Below, one piece after another: positions 36,606 through 47,677 of a stretch of 64,000 nucleotides of DNA. The translations under genes were made by a program, and so were the position numbers. The stretch lies in NCBI RefSeq assembly GCF_019669985.1, contig NZ_AP019782.1, forward strand, positions 3,466,001-3,530,000. The letters are read 5' to 3'. The stretch's first letter is position 1, and each line of letters opens with the position of its first letter. Under the pieces are notes generated by a model. That model had not been told where the DNA came from. It was given only the letters and a program-made list of their open reading frames with translations, and did not search any database. Origin of the DNA: Methylogaea oryzae (GTDB lineage Bacteria; Pseudomonadota; Gammaproteobacteria; Methylococcales; Methylococcaceae).

Positions 36606-37351
36606 ACGACCAAAACACCACCCATTTCGGCTTCCGCCAGGTGCCGGAAGGCGATAAAGCCAAACTGGTGCGGAGCGTATTCGACTCCGTGGCCGGCAAG
36701 TACGATTTGATGAACGACCTCATGTCTATGGGCGTGCATCGCATCTGGAAGCGCATCGCCATCCAGCTCAGCAACGTGCGCCACGGCGACAAAGTGCTGG
36801 ACTTGGCCGGCGGTACCGGCGACATGACCAAGCTCTACCGCGAACGGGTGGGCGACAGCGGCCAAGTGGTGCTGTCCGACATCAACGCCGCCATGCTCAA
36901 CCAGGGCCGCTCCCGCTTGCTGGACGAAGGCGTGGTGGGCGGCGTGCGCTTCGTGCAGATCGACGCGGAAAAAATCCCGTTTCCCGACAACACTTTCGAT
37001 TGCGTCTGCATCGCTTTCGGCCTGCGCAACGTCACCCACAAGGAGGCCGCCCTGGCCTCCATGTACCGGGTGCTGAAGCCGGGCGGCCGCCTCATCGTGC
37101 TGGAATTCTCCCACCCGCCGGAAGGCCCGTTCAAAAAGGTTTACGACGCCTATTCCTTCAAGCTGTTGCCGGCGCTGGGCAAGATGATCGCCAACGACGC
37201 GGAAAGCTACCGCTACTTGGCCGAATCCATCCGCATGCACCCGGATCAGGAAAAACTCAAAGCGATGATGGAGACGGTCGGTTTTGAACGCTGTGAATAC
37301 TTCAATCTTACCCATGGCGTCGTCGCCATCCATCGCGGCTACAAGTTCTAA
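36602..37351 (+). CDS. ubiE: ubiquinone/menaquinone C-methyltransferase UbiE
   Basis: A 249-residue SAM methyltransferase acting on the demethoxy quinone ring. [27 protein letters not shown] motif [25 protein letters not shown] and [12 protein letters not shown] are characteristic. The ATG at 36602 overlaps the DUF971 gene (ATGA). Part of an hslV-hslU-DUF971-ubiE-ubiJ-ubiB run. Confidence 0.97.
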   Translation: MNDQNTTHFGFRQVPEGDKAKLVRSVFDSVAGKYDLMNDLMSMGVHRIWKRIAIQLSNVRHGDKVLDLAGGTGDMTKLYRERVGDSGQVVLSDINAAMLNQGRSRLLDEGVVGGVRFVQIDAEKIPFPDNTFDCVCIAFGLRNVTHKEAALASMYRVLKPGGRLIVLEFSHPPEGPFKKVYDAYSFKLLPALGKMIANDAESYRYLAESIRMHPDQEKLKAMMETVGFERCEYFNLTHGVVAIHRGYKF

Positions 37352-37976
37352 GGGCGGCAATGCCTGGCCGGCGCTGCTGGCCGGCGCGGTCGAGACGGCC
37401 CTGGGAACCTATCTGTCCCTGGACCCCGACAGCGCCAAGCTGATAGCGCCCCTCGACGGCAAAACCATCGCCCTGGTGCTGACGCCGTTCGACTGGACGC
37501 TGTACCTGTGCCCCGGCGAAGGCTCCGTGCAAATACTGCAGGAGTGGCTGGGGCCGGTGGACGTGACCCTGCGCGGCAGCCCGGCGGCCTTCGCCCAGCT
37601 GGGTTTGAGCGCCGATTCCCACGGCGAATTGTTCGCCGGGCGAGTCGCCGTTACCGGCGATATGCACGTCGCCCGCCACTTCCAACGCCTGTTCGACAAA
37701 CTGGACATCGACTGGGAAGAGCATGTCTCCCACCTCACCGGCGACTTGCTGGCCAGCCAGCTCGGCGGCATGGTCCGCGCTGGCCGTCACTGGCTCAGCG
37801 AAGCCCACAAAACCTTCCGCCTCAATTTAGCGGAATTCCTCCAGGAAGAAAGCCGCGACCTGCCCGCCGCCCTGGAAGCCGACGCCTTCTACGGCGACGT
37901 GGACCGCTTGCGCGCCGACGTGGACCGGCTGGAAGCTCGAACCGCCCGCCTGCGCGCGGCCCTATCCGGCGACTGA
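37314..37976 (+). CDS. ubiJ: ubiquinone biosynthesis accessory factor UbiJ
   Basis: About 220 residues with an SCP2 lipid-binding domain ([56 protein letters not shown]) and a C-terminal coiled coil ([22 protein letters not shown]). UbiJ with UbiK scaffolds the soluble Ubi metabolon. The ATG at 37314 overlaps ubiE by 38 nt; a longer frame from a TTG at 37284 would overlap 68 nt. Confidence 0.9.
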   Translation: MASSPSIAATSSKGGNAWPALLAGAVETALGTYLSLDPDSAKLIAPLDGKTIALVLTPFDWTLYLCPGEGSVQILQEWLGPVDVTLRGSPAAFAQLGLSADSHGELFAGRVAVTGDMHVARHFQRLFDKLDIDWEEHVSHLTGDLLASQLGGMVRAGRHWLSEAHKTFRLNLAEFLQEESRDLPAALEADAFYGDVDRLRADVDRLEARTARLRAALSGD

Positions 37977-37984
37977 GACAGCTC

Positions 37985-39610
37985 ATGGTGAATCCGAAAC
38001 TGGCGCAGCGCATGCTGCGTATCCACTGGGTATTGGCCCGCCACGGCCTGGACGACCTGATCCTCGCCACCCACCTATTCCGCCCGGTGCGCTTCCTGCG
38101 CCCCCTCACGCCCGGCGGCTGGATGGGCGGCCGGCACAAGCCGCGCGGCGAGCGCATCCGCTTGGCGCTGGAGGATCTGGGGCCTATTTTCGTCAAGTTC
38201 GGCCAGACCCTGTCCACCCGCCGCGACCTGCTGCCGGAAGACGTGGCCGACGAGCTGGTCAAACTACAGGACCGGGTGCCGGCCTTCCCGGTGGAAGACG
38301 CGCGCCGCATCATCGAGAGCGAGCTGCAGCAGCCCATCGCCGCCGCCTTCCGCCGTTTCGACGACACCCCGCTGGCCTCCGCCTCCATCGCCCAGGTGCA
38401 CACCGCCCAGCTGAACGACGGCCAGGACGTGGTGGTCAAAGTGCTGCGTCCCGACGTGGAGAAAACCATCCGCCAGGACTTGGCGCTGTTGTACGAACTG
38501 GCCCGCATGGCCCAGCGTTTCTGGCCGGAGGCGAAGCGGTTGCGGCCGGTGGAAGTGGTGGCCGAGTTCGAGAAAATCATTTTCGACGAGCTGGACCTGG
38601 TGCGCGAAGCGGCCAACGCCTCCGAACTGCGACGCAACTTCGACAATTCGCCCATCCTCTACGTGCCGAAAGTGCATTGGCCGCTGACCCGGCGGCGGGT
38701 GCTGGTGATCGAGCGCATCTACGGCACGCCGGTGGGCGACGTGGCCGAGCTGCGGCGCCAGGGCGTGGACATGAAGCTGCTGGGCGAGCGCGGCGTGGAA
38801 ATCTTTTTCACCCAGGTGTTCCGCGACAACTTCTTCCACGCCGACATGCATCCGGGCAATATTTTCGTCGCCCCCAACGCCCAATACATCGCCGTGGATT
38901 TCGGTATCGTCGGCACCATCAGCAAGGCCGACCAGCACTACCTGGCGGAAAACTTCATGGCGTTCTTCAACCGCGATTACCGGCGGGTGGCGGAAATGCA
39001 CGTGGAATCCGGCTGGGTGCCGGCCCACACCCGGGTGGAAGAGTTCGAGTCGGCCATCCGCGCCGTGTGCGAGCCGATCTTCGAAAAGCCGTTGAGCGAA
39101 ATCTCCTACGGCCAGCTGCTGCTGCGCCTGTTCCAAACGGCGCGCCGCTTCGACATGGAAGTGCAGCCGCAACTGGTGCTGCTGCAGAAAACCCTGCTCA
39201 ACATCGAAGGGCTCGGACGCCAGCTTTATCCGCAACTGGACCTGTGGCAAACCGCCAAGCCTTTCCTGGAAAACTGGTTCAAAGACCGCATCGGCCCCAG
39301 AGCCACCGTGAAGCGGGTCAAGGAGCGTTTTCCGGAATGGGTGTCGCAAGCGCCGGAATTGCCGGGCTTGGCTTACCGGGTGCTGCGCGACGCGGCGGAA
39401 GGGGATTTGTCCCTGCGCTGGCGTTCGCCCCAGGTGGACGAACTGCGCCAGGAATTGCGCCGCAACCAGCGCCGCACCGTGGCCGCCATCGGCGGCGCGG
39501 CCTTGCTGGTGAGCGGCGCGGTGCTGGCTGCGGCGGGAAGGCTGGAGGATTTGCCGGCGGTGCTGGCGGCCGGCTGCGGCGCGCTGTTGTTAGCCGCCGC
39601 TTGGTTATGA
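37985..39610 (+). CDS. ubiB: ubiquinone biosynthesis kinase-like protein UbiB
   Basis: A 541-residue ABC1/ADCK-family atypical kinase. The KxGQ motif ([11 protein letters not shown]), the Ala-rich loop [20 protein letters not shown] and the metal-binding AVDFGIVG are present; two C-terminal TM helices ([37 protein letters not shown]) anchor it. It is thought to use ATPase activity to extract coenzyme Q precursors from the membrane. Ends converging on a minus-strand gene with 6 bp overlap. Confidence 0.96.
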   Translation: MVNPKLAQRMLRIHWVLARHGLDDLILATHLFRPVRFLRPLTPGGWMGGRHKPRGERIRLALEDLGPIFVKFGQTLSTRRDLLPEDVADELVKLQDRVPAFPVEDARRIIESELQQPIAAAFRRFDDTPLASASIAQVHTAQLNDGQDVVVKVLRPDVEKTIRQDLALLYELARMAQRFWPEAKRLRPVEVVAEFEKIIFDELDLVREAANASELRRNFDNSPILYVPKVHWPLTRRRVLVIERIYGTPVGDVAELRRQGVDMKLLGERGVEIFFTQVFRDNFFHADMHPGNIFVAPNAQYIAVDFGIVGTISKADQHYLAENFMAFFNRDYRRVAEMHVESGWVPAHTRVEEFESAIRAVCEPIFEKPLSEISYGQLLLRLFQTARRFDMEVQPQLVLLQKTLLNIEGLGRQLYPQLDLWQTAKPFLENWFKDRIGPRATVKRVKERFPEWVSQAPELPGLAYRVLRDAAEGDLSLRWRSPQVDELRQELRRNQRRTVAAIGGAALLVSGAVLAAAGRLEDLPAVLAAGCGALLLAAAWL

Positions 39611-40504
39611 GTCTTTCGTCGGCTCCTCCGGTTTGATCCTGACCGTTTCTTCCAGAAACGCGTCGTCCCACCCCAAATCGAACGTATCGGCCTCGGCCGG
39701 CTTGTCGGCCTCCGCCGAAGGCTCCAGAGCGGCCCCCCATTGAGCCATGATATCGTCGTCGCTGATGGCGGCCGGCTCCGCCGCCTGCGGCTCGGAGCCC
39801 AGCATGTTCAAAAGATTGTCCAAGTCGTCCTGGCTGAGGTCTTCTCCGGCGGCCACCACCGTTTCCGCCATGGGAGCAGCGGCGGGCGCCTGATCATGGG
39901 AAGCGGCGGGAACGGCCGCGGCCGCGCTCGCGCCCCCTTCGTCCAACTCGGCAAAGGCGGCGTTCCAATCCACTTCTTCCGTGGCCGCCTCCATGGCCGC
40001 CGCGGGCAATGCCGGCGTCATAGTCAGCTCTGTGCCTAAAGCGTTAAACACGTCGTCGGGCTCGGCAACGGCGGCGGCAACAGCGGCAGCGGCGACAACC
40101 GGAGCCGACGGCTTCAGCGTCGACGCCGGCCGCGGCGCATCGGCGGCGCACCTGCGCAGATAATCGTCCAGCGTCTTATACAAATTCTGGCTAAATCCCT
40201 CCAGGGCGTCCGCATCCTGGGACAGCATCACATTGAAGCAATGGCGGAAGAACGTGCGTTCGGAGCGAATCAAGCGATCCGCCACTTCCGCGCCTTGCGC
40301 GTCCGTTATGTGGTGGGCACTGGCCAAAACGCCCATCAACGCTTGCTTACGCTCCGCCTCGGACTGCTTTATCTGCTGCGACAGCGCTCTGAGCGCCCGT
40401 TCGATAGCGCGGCGGCGGCGCCATTGCATGAAAGCGATGACGCTGGGCACCAACGCCAGCATCACGCCGAGTTCCAGCAACAGCCACTGTAAGGCCTCGG
40501 GCAT
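39605..40504 (-). CDS. uncharacterised membrane protein with acidic tail and FliM-N-like motif
   Basis: 299 residues. One N-terminal TM helix (about 7-27) is followed by a basic stretch, a helical region (30-118) and a long acidic, Ala/Pro-rich, probably disordered tail. The tail has [15 protein letters not shown] (221-235), close to the LSQDEIDALL motif that in FliM binds phospho-CheY, a related [15 protein letters not shown] (246-260) and Trp/acidic repeats [10 protein letters not shown] (178-187) and [10 protein letters not shown] (277-286). Third gene of a minus-strand cassette with the coiled-coil and VWA genes. Function unknown. Confidence 0.75.
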   Translation of the reverse strand: MPEALQWLLLELGVMLALVPSVIAFMQWRRRRAIERALRALSQQIKQSEAERKQALMGVLASAHHITDAQGAEVADRLIRSERTFFRHCFNVMLSQDADALEGFSQNLYKTLDDYLRRCAADAPRPASTLKPSAPVVAAAAVAAAVAEPDDVFNALGTELTMTPALPAAAMEAATEEVDWNAAFAELDEGGASAAAAVPAASHDQAPAAAPMAETVVAAGEDLSQDDLDNLLNMLGSEPQAAEPAAISDDDIMAQWGAALEPSAEADKPAEADTFDLGWDDAFLEETVRIKPEEPTKDS

Positions 40505-40505
40505 A

Positions 40506-41219
40506 CTAAGCCTCCGCCTCCGCGATGGCTTCAGCCTCAGCTTCCGCTTCCGCCGCGGCGCTGCTGTCGTCTTTATTGAGGGTGATTTGCTTGATCCTCA
40601 TTTCCGCCTGTCTAAATATGTTGAGAACTTTTTTCTGGCTAACCTCCAGCTCTTCCGCGCTTTTCGACGCACCAAACATCTTTTGGTATTCGCTGGACAC
40701 CTCGTCCAAGGTCTCCAAGGCGGTGGCGAGCTGCTCGGACAGCTGGTTGGCCTCGAAACGCAACCGGGTAATGCGGACGTTTTGCTCCTCCATCAGCCGC
40801 CGCGCCTTGGTCAAATCCCGCAATACCGCCTCGTCGCCACCCTTGGCGTCGGCGAGCAGCTTGCAAAACGGCTCGGTAATGGCGCGAATGCGGGTGTCGA
40901 TGTCCATTACGCTTTTCATGTTGCGATGCAGGAAAACCTCGATCACCTGTTTGTACAAGGTGTTTTCCTGCAAATTGAACTCGTCCAGCACGACGGCCAA
41001 CACCTCATCGCTGGCCGTCGTGGTGTCCCTCAAGCGTTGCTTGAGCTCCTCGATTCGATCCTGCTCCGTTTCCTTGAGGCTCTCGATAAAGTCCCGCACG
41101 ATCGCCCGCTCGCGCCTTTTGCGCCCGAAAAGCCAAATCAGGTAAGCGAGGATGCCCAGAACCAAACCGATGGTCAGTTCCGACAACAACACGAAAGTCA
41201 ACGAATCGATTTGCAGCAT
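40506..41219 (-). CDS. uncharacterised membrane-anchored coiled-coil protein
   Basis: 237 residues: one TM helix (about 12-32), a basic stop-transfer (FGRKRRERA), then long helices with heptad character (about 40-70 and 130-212) and an acidic Ala-Glu tail (221-237). No enzymatic motif. Lies 1 bp upstream of the preceding cassette member's start region and 38 bp after the VWA gene, same strand, so the three are probably one transcript. Function unknown. Confidence 0.75.
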   Translation of the reverse strand: MLQIDSLTFVLLSELTIGLVLGILAYLIWLFGRKRRERAIVRDFIESLKETEQDRIEELKQRLRDTTTASDEVLAVVLDEFNLQENTLYKQVIEVFLHRNMKSVMDIDTRIRAITEPFCKLLADAKGGDEAVLRDLTKARRLMEEQNVRITRLRFEANQLSEQLATALETLDEVSSEYQKMFGASKSAEELEVSQKKVLNIFRQAEMRIKQITLNKDDSSAAAEAEAEAEAIAEAEA

Positions 41220-41257
41220 GGATTGCCCTTAATCCCGCGGTTATTTTATACGCCGCC

Positions 41258-43075
41258 TTATTCCTTGGGATTGGCAGGGGCGAGATCGTCCAATAGAGAC
41301 GCCTGCTTGGCGCTCACGCGTTTCTTGTATACCCGGTAGCCGTACCAGCCGCCCACCGCCAATACCAGGTTGATCAGTCCCGCGGCAATGGTGGTCACCA
41401 GCCAGTTGGGCTTTTTGGCGGCCTCCGGCTTAGGCGTTTCGGCGGGCGCCGAGGGAGGCGGCTCGGCTTTATGCGCCTCCTCCTTCGGAGGCGGTGGCGG
41501 CGCCTTTTCCGCGGGCGGCGCCGTCAACTCGGCAAGAGTCTGCGTATTGAGCACCAGCGAGGGCACGCTGGGCCTGATGTCTTTGCCCTGCAAGGTCTTT
41601 GCCGTCACGGCAAAGTTGATGGTCAGCAGCTCCTGGGGCGAAGGCACCGGCAGCTTGAGCTTCCAGGAGCCTTCGCTACCCGGCACCATCACGTCGGTGT
41701 TTTGGCCATAGGCATTACTGAGCTTGGCCATGATGCGCATGCTCTTGATGTCCAACACGTCCTTGTTGCCCGTCAGGGTCACGGTCAACTGCGGCGGATC
41801 GGCGGCTGCGTCCACCGTCACCTGGGACGACACCAATTGCTCCACCACTTCCAGGTTGTGGATCACTTCGCGCTTGAAGGTTTGGCTGTCGGCCGTAATC
41901 AGCAACGTGTGTTTACCCGGCGTCAGATCCTTGATCGCCGCGGAAAAATACCCCGGCTTGGCGGCATCCGGCGCTACCGCCGTTTCCGCGCCCCCGACGG
42001 AGTCCTTGGCGCGCAGGCTGATCAGCTTGAGAAACTCGTCCTTGGTGATATCGCCTTCCTTGTCGGTAAAGTGCGCAGAGATATTCAGCGCATCGCCCTT
42101 GGTCACGTAATTGGGCAGATCCTTCACCACCAGTTTCAAATCGGTGACCACCATCACTTGGTTGTCCGGATCGGTCTTGGCGACCAACTGCCATTCGCCG
42201 GGCTGAGGGTGCTCTACGGTAATCAGATCGTAGCCTTGCTCGTGGCGCCAGTGCACATTGGGCTGCAGCATGATTTCGCTGACTTCCATCTTATCGGGAC
42301 GCACCAGCTTGGTGGGTTCGGCGCCCTGGCCGAGGAACACCAACAGCGAAAACTCCTGAATGCTGGGATCGACGTTGAATTTATTGCCTTGCAGCGGCAC
42401 CGTGTCGTGGGGGGTGGTCTTGGCCACCACCTTGGCGAACATCCGCTCCAGCTGTTCGGCCGCTTCGATGGCTTCATGCCATCCGCCGGTATCCTGGGAC
42501 AGTTTTTTCAGCAACTCCATGTCCGCCTGGTTCGACAAGGCGATGGTGTGCACTTTCACGCCCAGCTGCTGTAGCTTTGGCGTGGTTTCATCAATGAGCC
42601 GTTGGCGAGATTCGGCGCTTTGCTTGCTGTCCTTGGAAACGTCCACCATGCCGTCCGTCAGGATGATCAAGTGACGCTTGCCCGCCAGGGAGCTCGCCGT
42701 TTTCCAATCTTCGCTGGCTTGGTTCAGCGCCGCCTCGATGTCGGTGAACAAGCCGCGCGAGTGGATTTTATCGGCCCCCGCCAAGGCCTGGGCCTTCCAA
42801 GCTTTGTCCGTCCTCCCCAGAGGCAGCAACAACTGGGGCTCGTCCGCAAACAGCCACAGGCTGGCCTGGGCATCGGCCGGCAACAGGCTGACCAGCAATT
42901 TGAGCGCCGGCACCCGCAAATTGAGCGGATCGGTCTTTTTCATGCTGCCGGATACGTCGATCACGATGCGCACGTCGGCGCTGGCGGGTGCCGGCGCGTC
43001 CTCCGCGTGGGCGGCGGCGGCGAAGCAAAGCAGCAGTAACAGTGATCGCATTATCGAGGCCATATCCGTATTCAT
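41258..43075 (-). CDS. von Willebrand factor A domain membrane protein
   Basis: 605 residues: signal peptide (about 1-24), VWA domain (about 34-215) with an intact MIDAS, DVSGSMKKTD starting at Asp40 and LIILTDGM, then Ig-like beta domains, a Pro/Glu/Ala-rich stalk (about 515-560) and a C-terminal TM helix (about 562-583) with a short basic cytoplasmic tail. So the metal-binding adhesive face is periplasmic. First gene of the cassette. VWA proteins of this build act in protein-protein contacts; partner unknown. Confidence 0.85.
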   Translation of the reverse strand: MNTDMASIMRSLLLLLCFAAAAHAEDAPAPASADVRIVIDVSGSMKKTDPLNLRVPALKLLVSLLPADAQASLWLFADEPQLLLPLGRTDKAWKAQALAGADKIHSRGLFTDIEAALNQASEDWKTASSLAGKRHLIILTDGMVDVSKDSKQSAESRQRLIDETTPKLQQLGVKVHTIALSNQADMELLKKLSQDTGGWHEAIEAAEQLERMFAKVVAKTTPHDTVPLQGNKFNVDPSIQEFSLLVFLGQGAEPTKLVRPDKMEVSEIMLQPNVHWRHEQGYDLITVEHPQPGEWQLVAKTDPDNQVMVVTDLKLVVKDLPNYVTKGDALNISAHFTDKEGDITKDEFLKLISLRAKDSVGGAETAVAPDAAKPGYFSAAIKDLTPGKHTLLITADSQTFKREVIHNLEVVEQLVSSQVTVDAAADPPQLTVTLTGNKDVLDIKSMRIMAKLSNAYGQNTDVMVPGSEGSWKLKLPVPSPQELLTINFAVTAKTLQGKDIRPSVPSLVLNTQTLAELTAPPAEKAPPPPPKEEAHKAEPPPSAPAETPKPEAAKKPNWLVTTIAAGLINLVLAVGGWYGYRVYKKRVSAKQASLLDDLAPANPKE

Positions 43076-43185
43076 TCTGTTATGGTTTTGCAGGGATCAA
43101 AATATAGCGCGACGCCAGCCGGCTTAAGACGGACCGCTAAAATGTTGGTATCATTTCACCGCTTTCGTACTCGTGTAAAGCTCTT

Positions 43186-43749
43186 ATGGTAAGAATGGAA
43201 ACCCCTGTGTGTGACTTCGGCCGCAAACCGGTGGACTTCGCCTTGCCCGGGGTGGACGGCCGCAACTGGAGCCTGGAGCAATGCCGCGGGCCCAACGGCT
43301 TGTTGGTCATGTTCATCTGCAACCATTGCCCCTATGTCAAGGCGATTCGCGAACGCATCGTCCGGGATACCCTTGAATTGAAAGATTACGGCGTCGGCGC
43401 GGTGGCGATAATGTCCAACGATCCCAGCGAATATCCGGAGGATTCCCTGGACAACATGAAAATCGTCGCCGAACAATTCCGGTTTCCGTTCCCCTATCTG
43501 CTGGATGAGTCCCAGCAAGTGGCCAAAGCCTACGGCGCCGTTTGTACGCCGGATTTTTTCGGCTACAACGCCGACCTGGAATTGCAATATCGCGGCCGGC
43601 TCGACGAAAGCCGCAAGGACGCCGCCCCCGACAGCGTGCGCCGCGATTTATTCGAGGCCATGAAGCAGGTGGCCCTAACCGGCCGCGGCCCGGCGCAACA
43701 AATTCCCAGCATGGGCTGCTCCATCAAGTGGCGGGAAAGCCAAGCATAA
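43186..43749 (+). CDS. thioredoxin-family (redoxin) protein
   Basis: 187 residues with a redoxin/AhpC-TSA-like thioredoxin fold. CNHCPYVKAIRERI has the CxxC redox pair; VAIMSNDPSEYPEDSLDNMK, FPYLLDESQQVAKAYGAVCTPDFF contains the cis-Pro region TPDFF. No signal peptide, so cytoplasmic. The CNHCPYV subfamily is common in aerobic bacteria and its substrate is not defined. Divergent from the VWA gene. Confidence 0.9.
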   Translation: MVRMETPVCDFGRKPVDFALPGVDGRNWSLEQCRGPNGLLVMFICNHCPYVKAIRERIVRDTLELKDYGVGAVAIMSNDPSEYPEDSLDNMKIVAEQFRFPFPYLLDESQQVAKAYGAVCTPDFFGYNADLELQYRGRLDESRKDAAPDSVRRDLFEAMKQVALTGRGPAQQIPSMGCSIKWRESQA

Positions 43750-43884
43750 TTGCCCGTCGCGACGATGCATATCCGCCGCTTGCCGGTATCCGTCGGCGGA
43801 TCCTAAGATTTCCGGTGGTTTACGAAACGTCGAAAACCGGCGTCTCGTGCACTTTTTTTATACCTAGCTAAATGAGGTAATTGC

Positions 43885-45063
43885 GTGGCGATCAAGCGAA
43901 TGACCGATCTGGATCTGCGTGGCAAACGCGTATTGATCCGCGAAGACTTGAACGTACCCTTGAAAGACGGCGAAGTGGCGGACGACACCCGCATCCGCGC
44001 CAGCCTGCCCACCATCCGCCATGCCATGGAAGCCGGCGCCAAGGTGATGCTGTTCTCCCACCTGGGCCGCCCCACCGAAGGCGAATACAGCGAAGAAAAC
44101 TCCACCAAGCCGGTGGCGCGCCACTTGTCCAAACTGCTGGGCAAGGAAGTGCCGGTGATCAAGGACTGGCTGGACGGCGGCTTCAGCCTCAACGACGGCG
44201 ACGTGGTGCTGTTCGAAAACGTGCGCTTCACCAAGGGCGAGAAGAAGAACGTCGACGAAACCGCGCAGAAATACGCCGCCCTGTGCGACGTGTATGTAAT
44301 GGACGCTTTCGGCACCGCCCACCGCGCCGAAGCCTCCACCCACGGCGTAACGAAGTTCGCCCCGGAAGCCTGCGCCGGCCCGCTGCTGGCGGCCGAGCTG
44401 GACGCCCTGGGCAAGGCCCTGGGCAACCCGGCCCGCCCCATGGTCGCCATCGTCGGCGGCTCCAAGGTGTCCACCAAGCTGACCGTGCTGGACTCCCTGT
44501 CCACCATCGTCGATCAGCTGATCGTCGGCGGCGGCATCGCCAACACTTTCATCAAGGCGGCCGGCCACAACGTCGGCAAGTCCCTCTATGAGGAAGACCT
44601 GGTCGCCGAAGCCCAGCGCCTGATGGCGGCGGCCAAGGCCAAGGGCGGCGAAATCCCCGTGCCGGTGGACGTGGTGGTAGGCAAGAATTTCGACGCCAAC
44701 GAGCCTGCCGTGGTGAAGAAGGTGAACGAAGTGGCCGACGACGAAATGATCTTCGACATCGGTCCGGAAACCGCCAAGCAATACGCCGAGCTGTTGAAGA
44801 CCGCCGGCACCATCGTCTGGAACGGTCCGGTGGGCGTGTTCGAATTCGACCAGTTCGGCGAAGGCACCAAGGCGCTGGGCCTGGCCATCGCCGAATCCCC
44901 CGCCTTCTCCATCGCCGGCGGCGGCGACACCCTGGCGGCGGTGGCCAAGTACAACATCGCCGACAAGGTGTCCTATATCTCCACCGGCGGCGGCGCTTTC
45001 CTGGAATTCCTGGAAGGCAAGAAGCTGCCCGCGGTGGAAGCGCTGGAAGCGCGCGGCGGTTGA
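43885..45063 (+). CDS. pgk: phosphoglycerate kinase
   Basis: A 392-residue glycolytic/Calvin enzyme transferring phosphate from 1,3-bisphosphoglycerate to [42 protein letters not shown], the nucleotide-binding [10 protein letters not shown] and [12 protein letters not shown] are intact. Start is GTG. Unlike many gammaproteobacteria, no epd/gap upstream or fba/pyk downstream. Followed by two hairpins. Confidence 0.97.
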   Translation: MAIKRMTDLDLRGKRVLIREDLNVPLKDGEVADDTRIRASLPTIRHAMEAGAKVMLFSHLGRPTEGEYSEENSTKPVARHLSKLLGKEVPVIKDWLDGGFSLNDGDVVLFENVRFTKGEKKNVDETAQKYAALCDVYVMDAFGTAHRAEASTHGVTKFAPEACAGPLLAAELDALGKALGNPARPMVAIVGGSKVSTKLTVLDSLSTIVDQLIVGGGIANTFIKAAGHNVGKSLYEEDLVAEAQRLMAAAKAKGGEIPVPVDVVVGKNFDANEPAVVKKVNEVADDEMIFDIGPETAKQYAELLKTAGTIVWNGPVGVFEFDQFGEGTKALGLAIAESPAFSIAGGGDTLAAVAKYNIADKVSYISTGGGAFLEFLEGKKLPAVEALEARGG

Positions 45064-45075
45064 TCCGTTGCGGCC

Positions 45076-45106
45076 ATGGAAGCGCCGAGTTAATCGGCGC
45101 TTCCAT
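45076..45106. repeat. 13-bp perfect hairpin after pgk
   Basis: ATGGAAGCGCCGA, loop gttaa, TCGGCGCTTCCAT, starting 12 nt after the pgk stop. It has no T-run; it may stabilise the mRNA end or aid the terminator just downstream. Confidence 0.75.
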
Positions 45107-45129
45107 CGGTTAGAATAACCCCATCCCCA

Positions 45130-45156
45130 ACGGCCGGGCCTCACCCGGCCGTTTTC
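45130..45156 (+). terminator. rho-independent terminator after pgk
   Basis: A 9-bp stem (ACGGCCGGG, loop cctca, CCCGGCCGT) followed by TTTT on the plus strand, 30 nt before the rpoZ start. Separates pgk from rpoZ-spoT. Confidence 0.8.
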
Positions 45157-45186
45157 ATCGGCAAACCGAATACAGGAGATGTGTCC

Positions 45187-45447
45187 ATGGCACGCGTAAC
45201 CGTAGAAGACTGCTTAGACAAAGTCGATAACCGTTTCCACCTGATCCTGCTGGCCTCCAAGCGCGCCCGCCAGGTCATGCACGGCGCCACGCCGCTGGTG
45301 CCGGCCGGCACCGACAAGCCCACCGTGGTGGCGTTGCGCGAAATCGCCGCCGGCGTGGTGAACCAGGAAACCGTCGATAAAGAACCGCCCATCGTGCGCC
45401 GCCCGCCGCCGCCGCCCGTGGAAATCATCGACGACAACGGCTTCTGA
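45187..45447 (+). CDS. rpoZ: RNA polymerase omega subunit
   Basis: 86 residues. [29 protein letters not shown] is the typical omega start, with ALREIAAG conserved. It binds beta-prime near the ppGpp site, fitting its pairing with spoT 38 nt downstream. gmk, usually upstream, is missing here. ATG 45187 follows AGGAGA; a GTG two codons earlier is less likely. The C-terminus has a polyproline stretch (RRPPPPPV). Confidence 0.97.
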   Translation: MARVTVEDCLDKVDNRFHLILLASKRARQVMHGATPLVPAGTDKPTVVALREIAAGVVNQETVDKEPPIVRRPPPPPVEIIDDNGF

Positions 45448-45485
45448 GCCCCAACCGACGGCCGGTTGACGCGGAACATACTCCC

Positions 45486-47666
45486 ATGACCGAAGCGGCA
45501 TCCACCGCATTGCAGATCGAGGAGCCGCTGGAAGACAGGCTGGCGGCCCAGCTGTGCGAGGCCGCGGCCGTCTACCTGGAACCGAAACAGGTAGACGACA
45601 TCTATCGAGCCTATCAATTCGGCGCTCAATATCATCAGGGCCAATACCGCGTCAGCGGCGAGCCCTATATCTGCCACCCCCTCTCCGTCGCCATCATCCT
45701 GGCCGGCATGCGCATGGACCACAACGGCCTGATGGCCGCCGTGCTGCACGACGTCATCGAAGACACCCCCGCCACCAAGGAGCAACTGGCGGAAGAGTTC
45801 GGCAACGAAGTGGCGGAGCTGGTGGACGGCGTCAGCAAGCTGACCCAGCTGGACGGCAAAACCAAGGCGGAAGCCCAAGCGGAGAACGTCCGCAAAATGT
45901 TCCTGGCCATGGTCAAGGACTTGCGGGTCATCATGGTCAAACTGGCCGACCGTTTGCACAACATGCGCACCATGGGCGGCATGTCGCCGGAACGCCGTCG
46001 GCGCATCGCCAGGGAAACGCTGGAAATTTACGCCCCCCTGGCCAACCGCTTGGGCATCAACCAGGTACGGCTGGAACTGGAAGACCTGGGCTTCGCCGCG
46101 CTGTACCCCTTGCGTTACAAGGTATTGGACCAGGCGGTGCGCAAAGCGCGCGGCCACCGCAAGGAAGTGGTGGCGAAAATCCGCGCCGCCATCGACACGC
46201 GCTTGCAGGAAAGCGGCCTGCACTGCGAAGTGCTGGGACGCGAAAAACACCTGCTCAGCCTGTACGAGAAAATGCGTGACAAGCATTTGACCATGCAGGA
46301 TGTGTTCGACGTTTACGCCTTCCGCATCATCACCGACAGCGTGGACGACAGCTACCGCGCCCTGGGCGTGGTGCACAACCTCTACAAGCCGGTACCGGGC
46401 CGCTTCAAGGACTACATCGCCCTGCCCAAAGCCAACGGCTACCAGTCCCTGCACACGGTGCTGGCCGGCCCCTTCGACCTGCCCATGGAGATCCAGATCC
46501 GCACCCGGGAAATGCACGGCGTGGCGGAATCGGGCATCGCCGCCCACTGGCTGTACAAGTCCGAGCACGAACAAGCGCGGGTGCACGAATGGCTGCGGGA
46601 GCTTTTGGAAATCCAGAAGAACGCCGGCGACTCCATGGAGTTCCTCGACAATCTCAAGGTGGACCTGTTCCAGAAGGAAGTGTTCGTCTTCACCCCCAAG
46701 GGCAAAATCGTCAAGCTGCCGCGCGGCTCCACCCTGGTGGACTTCGCCTACGCCGTGCACACCGATGTGGGCAACCACTGCACCGCCGGCCGCATCGACC
46801 GCCGCCCGGCGCCGCTGCAGACCGTGCTGCAGAACGGCCAGACGGTGGAGATCATCACCTCCACCTGGGCGCGCCCCAACCCCCAATGGCTCAACTGCGT
46901 GGCGACCGTCAAGGCGCGCTCCGCGGTGCGGTCCAGCCTGCGGGACTTCCAACAACAGGAAGCCATCGACCTGGGCCGGCACCTGTTGGAAAAAGAACTG
47001 GGCAGCCACGACGCCGTGCTGGCCGACATTTCCGCCGACAAGCTGGCGGAAGCCCTCAAAGTATTCCATCTCCCCAACCTGGATGCCCTGCTGGAAGACA
47101 TCGGCCTGGGCAATCGCCTGCCCTTGTTGGTGGCGCAAAGACTGTTGCAGGACGGCGCCCCGCGCGCCGGCACGCCGAACGAGCGGGAACGCGGCGAAGG
47201 CTCCAGCCGCGCCGCCTATTCGCCCCTCATCATCCGCGGCACCGAAGGCATGGTGGTCAGCCTCGCCCGCTGCTGCCGGCCCATACCGGGCGACGCCATC
47301 ATCGGCTTCTTCAATCCCGGCAAGGGCATCGTGGTACACCAGCTGGATTGCAACAACGCCACGGAGTTCCGCAAGAAAAAGCAGACCAGTTGGCTGGAAG
47401 TCGAATGGGACAAACAGGCGGCCGGCGAATTCGCCGCGGAAATCCGCTTGGAGCTGGTCAACAAGCGCGGCACCCTGGCCGAGGTCGCCTCCACCATTTC
47501 GCGCATGGGTTGCAACATCGAAAACGTGTCCATGGTCAACCAGGACGCGCAAACCTCCACCGACTTCATCACCCTGACGGTCAAGGACCGGGTGCATTTG
47601 GCCGGCGTTATGCGCGAGCTGCGCAAACTGCCGGTGGTGCTGAAGATTTCCCGAGCAAAAACTTAA
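45486..47666 (+). CDS. spoT: bifunctional (p)ppGpp synthetase/hydrolase SpoT
   Basis: 726 residues. The HD hydrolase domain ([38 protein letters not shown]) has an intact metal site. The synthetase domain (about 235-360) has [20 protein letters not shown], whose RFKD is the RxKD loop of bifunctional enzymes. TGS (about 400-460) and C-terminal ACT ([23 protein letters not shown]) domains regulate the balance. A Cys-rich [13 protein letters not shown] region is present. Likely co-transcribed with rpoZ and ridA. Confidence 0.97.
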   Translation: MTEAASTALQIEEPLEDRLAAQLCEAAAVYLEPKQVDDIYRAYQFGAQYHQGQYRVSGEPYICHPLSVAIILAGMRMDHNGLMAAVLHDVIEDTPATKEQLAEEFGNEVAELVDGVSKLTQLDGKTKAEAQAENVRKMFLAMVKDLRVIMVKLADRLHNMRTMGGMSPERRRRIARETLEIYAPLANRLGINQVRLELEDLGFAALYPLRYKVLDQAVRKARGHRKEVVAKIRAAIDTRLQESGLHCEVLGREKHLLSLYEKMRDKHLTMQDVFDVYAFRIITDSVDDSYRALGVVHNLYKPVPGRFKDYIALPKANGYQSLHTVLAGPFDLPMEIQIRTREMHGVAESGIAAHWLYKSEHEQARVHEWLRELLEIQKNAGDSMEFLDNLKVDLFQKEVFVFTPKGKIVKLPRGSTLVDFAYAVHTDVGNHCTAGRIDRRPAPLQTVLQNGQTVEIITSTWARPNPQWLNCVATVKARSAVRSSLRDFQQQEAIDLGRHLLEKELGSHDAVLADISADKLAEALKVFHLPNLDALLEDIGLGNRLPLLVAQRLLQDGAPRAGTPNERERGEGSSRAAYSPLIIRGTEGMVVSLARCCRPIPGDAIIGFFNPGKGIVVHQLDCNNATEFRKKKQTSWLEVEWDKQAAGEFAAEIRLELVNKRGTLAEVASTISRMGCNIENVSMVNQDAQTSTDFITLTVKDRVHLAGVMRELRKLPVVLKISRAKT

Positions 47667-47677
47667 CGAAGGCCGCC

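Noticed and set aside
45141-47597. A very long open frame antisense to spoT, and similar ones antisense to coxA and rne.
   Set aside because: Long antisense frames are expected in high-GC genomes with strong third-position bias; composition is shadow-like and the sense genes are unambiguous.
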